In this document: positions 62,644 to 64,000 of the stretch, piece by piece
How the letters are laid out: every line of letters starts with the position of its first letter
How positions within the stretch are numbered: the stretch's first letter is position 1
DNA from: an uncultured Clostridia bacterium
GTDB taxonomy: Bacteria > Bacillota > Clostridia > Oscillospirales > Acutalibacteraceae
Assembly (NCBI GenBank): GCA_947589575.1
Contig: CANQBM010000001.1
Coordinates: 396,945-460,944 of the forward strand
Reading direction: 5' to 3'
Length of the DNA: 64,000 nucleotides
Notes under the pieces: generated by a model
Seen by the model: only the letters and a program-made list of their open reading frames with translations
Database searches by the model: none
Told to the model about the DNA's origin: nothing
Translations under genes and position numbers: made by a program

Positions 62644-64000
62644 TTATCCGTTAAGAATTGCAAAGTTCTCCTTGTTGCATTTATAAAGATTCTGATAAAC
62701 CTTAAAGTTTTTGTCGTAAACAGCCTTATGTTTCTTATTCGGATGATAAACTGTTTTTGCTGGAATCAGTTTTTTAACATCCTTCATTGTGGGAATAATT
62801 CCTGTGCCTACCGCTATACATGCAGCCGCTCCGACAGCTCCTATGTTCTGAGGAGAGTCTACAACCTCGACATCTCTTTGCAAAATGTCAGCGAGAATCT
62901 GGCAGGTGGTCGCTCCCAGAGCACCGCCTCCGCAGAAACGGACAGCCTTTGAGGTTTTAACCTTCTTTTCCTGTCTTTCAAGCATCCAGCGCATATGGAA
63001 ACAGATTCCCTCGACTACCGAACGTATAAGCTCGGTTTTGCCTGTTTCAAGGCGGATATTGAAGAACATTCCGGCGGCGTTAGGATCTTCAAAGGGACAA
63101 CGGTTTCCGTGCAGCCACGGTGTAAAAATTACTCCGTTTGAACCTGCGGGTATAGAGTCAATAACCTCTTCAAGATAGTCATACATATTAAATTCAGTCT
63201 GTTCAAGACTGTCGGCAGCGTTGCCGTATTTTTTAAGGTATACGCCGATTTCGTCAAGAGCAAGGTGATCCTTGACCCAGCCGACGCATTTATTTGAGGT
63301 TTCAAGCTCACCAAAATAATTGTATGATTCGGGGTCGGCGCCTACAATCGCTGCCATCATGGCTCCCGCGTCAACTGTCTGTTCCTTGCAGACAGTGCCT
63401 ACCCAGCCTGATGTTCCCGAGTAAATATGAGTGTCACCGTTTTCAACAGCGCCCGCGCCTACACCGATAAGCGATGCGTCGCCTCCGCCTCCGTAAACGG
63501 CAGTCCCTGCGGCAAGACCAAGCTCCTGAGCAGCCTGCTCGGTTATCTCGCCTACTTTTTCCGTACACTTTTTAATAGGGGGAAGATGATTTATATTCAC
63601 GCCCACCATATCGCAAATCGGCTTGCACCAGCCTTCGTGTCCTTTTCTGGTATCGTAAAGAAGCGTCGCAAATGCTGAGTCTGTTGTCATAACAAACTCA
63701 CCGCTTGCGCGGCAGATGAGATACTCCTTAATATCAAGCCACTTGTAAATTTTTTTAAAGTTTTCAGGTTCGTGAGCCTCTACCCATTTGTATTTCCAGA
63801 TGGGGTCCTTAACAGATGATGAAACAGCTCCCGTGTATTTAAGATATTTCAAAAGCTTTGTTATTTCTGCTCCTGCAATCTGAACGCCGTAGGCGATACC
63901 TTTTTTAAGTTCTTCCCTAGCTCTTTGGTCCATATATGTCATAGGACGGCGTATACAGTTACCTTCCTTGTCAACAAGTACAAGCCCCTGCATTGCAGAA
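62644..64000 (-). CDS. FGGY-family sugar kinase, 5' end outside window
   Basis: At least 449 residues; the frame is open to the right edge (SAMQGLVLVDKEG), so the N-terminal ATP motif lies beyond. YMDQRAREELKKG, VYGGGGDASLIGVGAGAVENGDTHIYSGTSGWVG and VRFCGGGALGATTCQILADILQRDVEVVDSPQNIGAVGAAACIAVG are FGGY blocks typical of xylulokinase-type enzymes. Phosphorylates a pentulose or related sugar. Exact sugar unassigned. Confidence 0.9.
   Translation of the reverse strand, partial: SAMQGLVLVDKEGNCIRRPMTYMDQRAREELKKGIAYGVQIAGAEITKLLKYLKYTGAVSSSVKDPIWKYKWVEAHEPENFKKIYKWLDIKEYLICRASGEFVMTTDSAFATLLYDTRKGHEGWCKPICDMVGVNINHLPPIKKCTEKVGEITEQAAQELGLAAGTAVYGGGGDASLIGVGAGAVENGDTHIYSGTSGWVGTVCKEQTVDAGAMMAAIVGADPESYNYFGELETSNKCVGWVKDHLALDEIGVYLKKYGNAADSLEQTEFNMYDYLEEVIDSIPAGSNGVIFTPWLHGNRCPFEDPNAAGMFFNIRLETGKTELIRSVVEGICFHMRWMLERQEKKVKTSKAVRFCGGGALGATTCQILADILQRDVEVVDSPQNIGAVGAAACIAVGTGIIPTMKDVKKLIPAKTVYHPNKKHKAVYDKNFKVYQNLYKCNKENFAILNG

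Noticed and set aside
1..64000. CRISPR array, prophage, insertion sequence or rRNA operon
   Set aside because: No spaced direct repeats, phage structural genes, transposase or rRNA sequence seen on reading both strands.

Overview
The window is an ordinary chromosomal segment of an AT-rich, anaerobic, gut-type Clostridia member, most like Oscillospiraceae/Ruminococcaceae. The clues are the gene order miaA, HlyD-like, yggS, sepF, divIVA, ileS, lspA, rluD; a single-chain pyruvate:ferredoxin oxidoreductase; Na+-pump decarboxylase subunits; AGGAGG-type ribosome sites; BspA-type leucine-rich surface proteins; and an SPSTG sortase signal like those of Clostridioides. I see no rRNA, CRISPR array, intact insertion sequence or prophage.

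Layout. 1-10.7 kb is a dense plus-strand cell-division/translation block (miaA to nfo). 10.8-14.7 kb holds a large secreted subtilase, a 40-residue peptide gene with a strong ribosome site, and a lipoprotein gene, apparently one transcript. 15.0-16.7 kb encodes the gamma and beta subunits of a Na+-translocating decarboxylase. 16.8-23.4 kb runs from a UvrD-type helicase through small accessory enzymes into a patch of broken genes (MazG-like, TIM-barrel, methyltransferase). 23.5-25.1 kb (minus) has a GNAT and rmuC. 25.3-34.8 kb carries hisC, an AraC regulator with a divergent esterase, divergent nanA/nanE for sialic acid breakdown, a GH43-like protein, and an MFS transporter translationally coupled to a membrane leucine-rich protein.

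35-36.4 kb is poorly coding and ends in two tRNA-Pro genes. 36.5-41.9 kb has a membrane-anchored GH51-like protein lacking the expected nucleophile, a hydroxyacid dehydrogenase, an EEP-family lipoprotein and a metallophosphoesterase. After tRNA-Arg(CCG), 42.1-45.7 kb holds an Rrf2 regulator divergent from a two-gene unit related to 2-hydroxyacyl-CoA dehydratases and double-cubane proteins. Its second gene fuses a dehydratase-like module to the ATP-dependent activator, and two matching dyads lie in the promoter region. 46-52 kb has a sortase-anchored surface protein, GH20 hexosaminidase, a membrane M28 peptidase and two HAD genes. 53-60.3 kb has an aldose-epimerase-like protein, nadE, a lipoprotein and nifJ. 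The right end has a decayed GNAT ending in a near-perfect hairpin, a HAD gene, a membrane XRE regulator and the 3' part of an FGGY sugar kinase.

Working together: nanA/nanE, GH20, the GH43-like protein and the sugar kinase suggest use of host glycan and plant sugars. PFOR and the dehydratase-like iron-sulfur system fit low-potential ferredoxin metabolism. The best candidates for something undescribed are the Rrf2/dehydratase-activator fusion locus and the subtilase-peptide-lipoprotein unit. All calls rest on reading the sequence; no database search was run.
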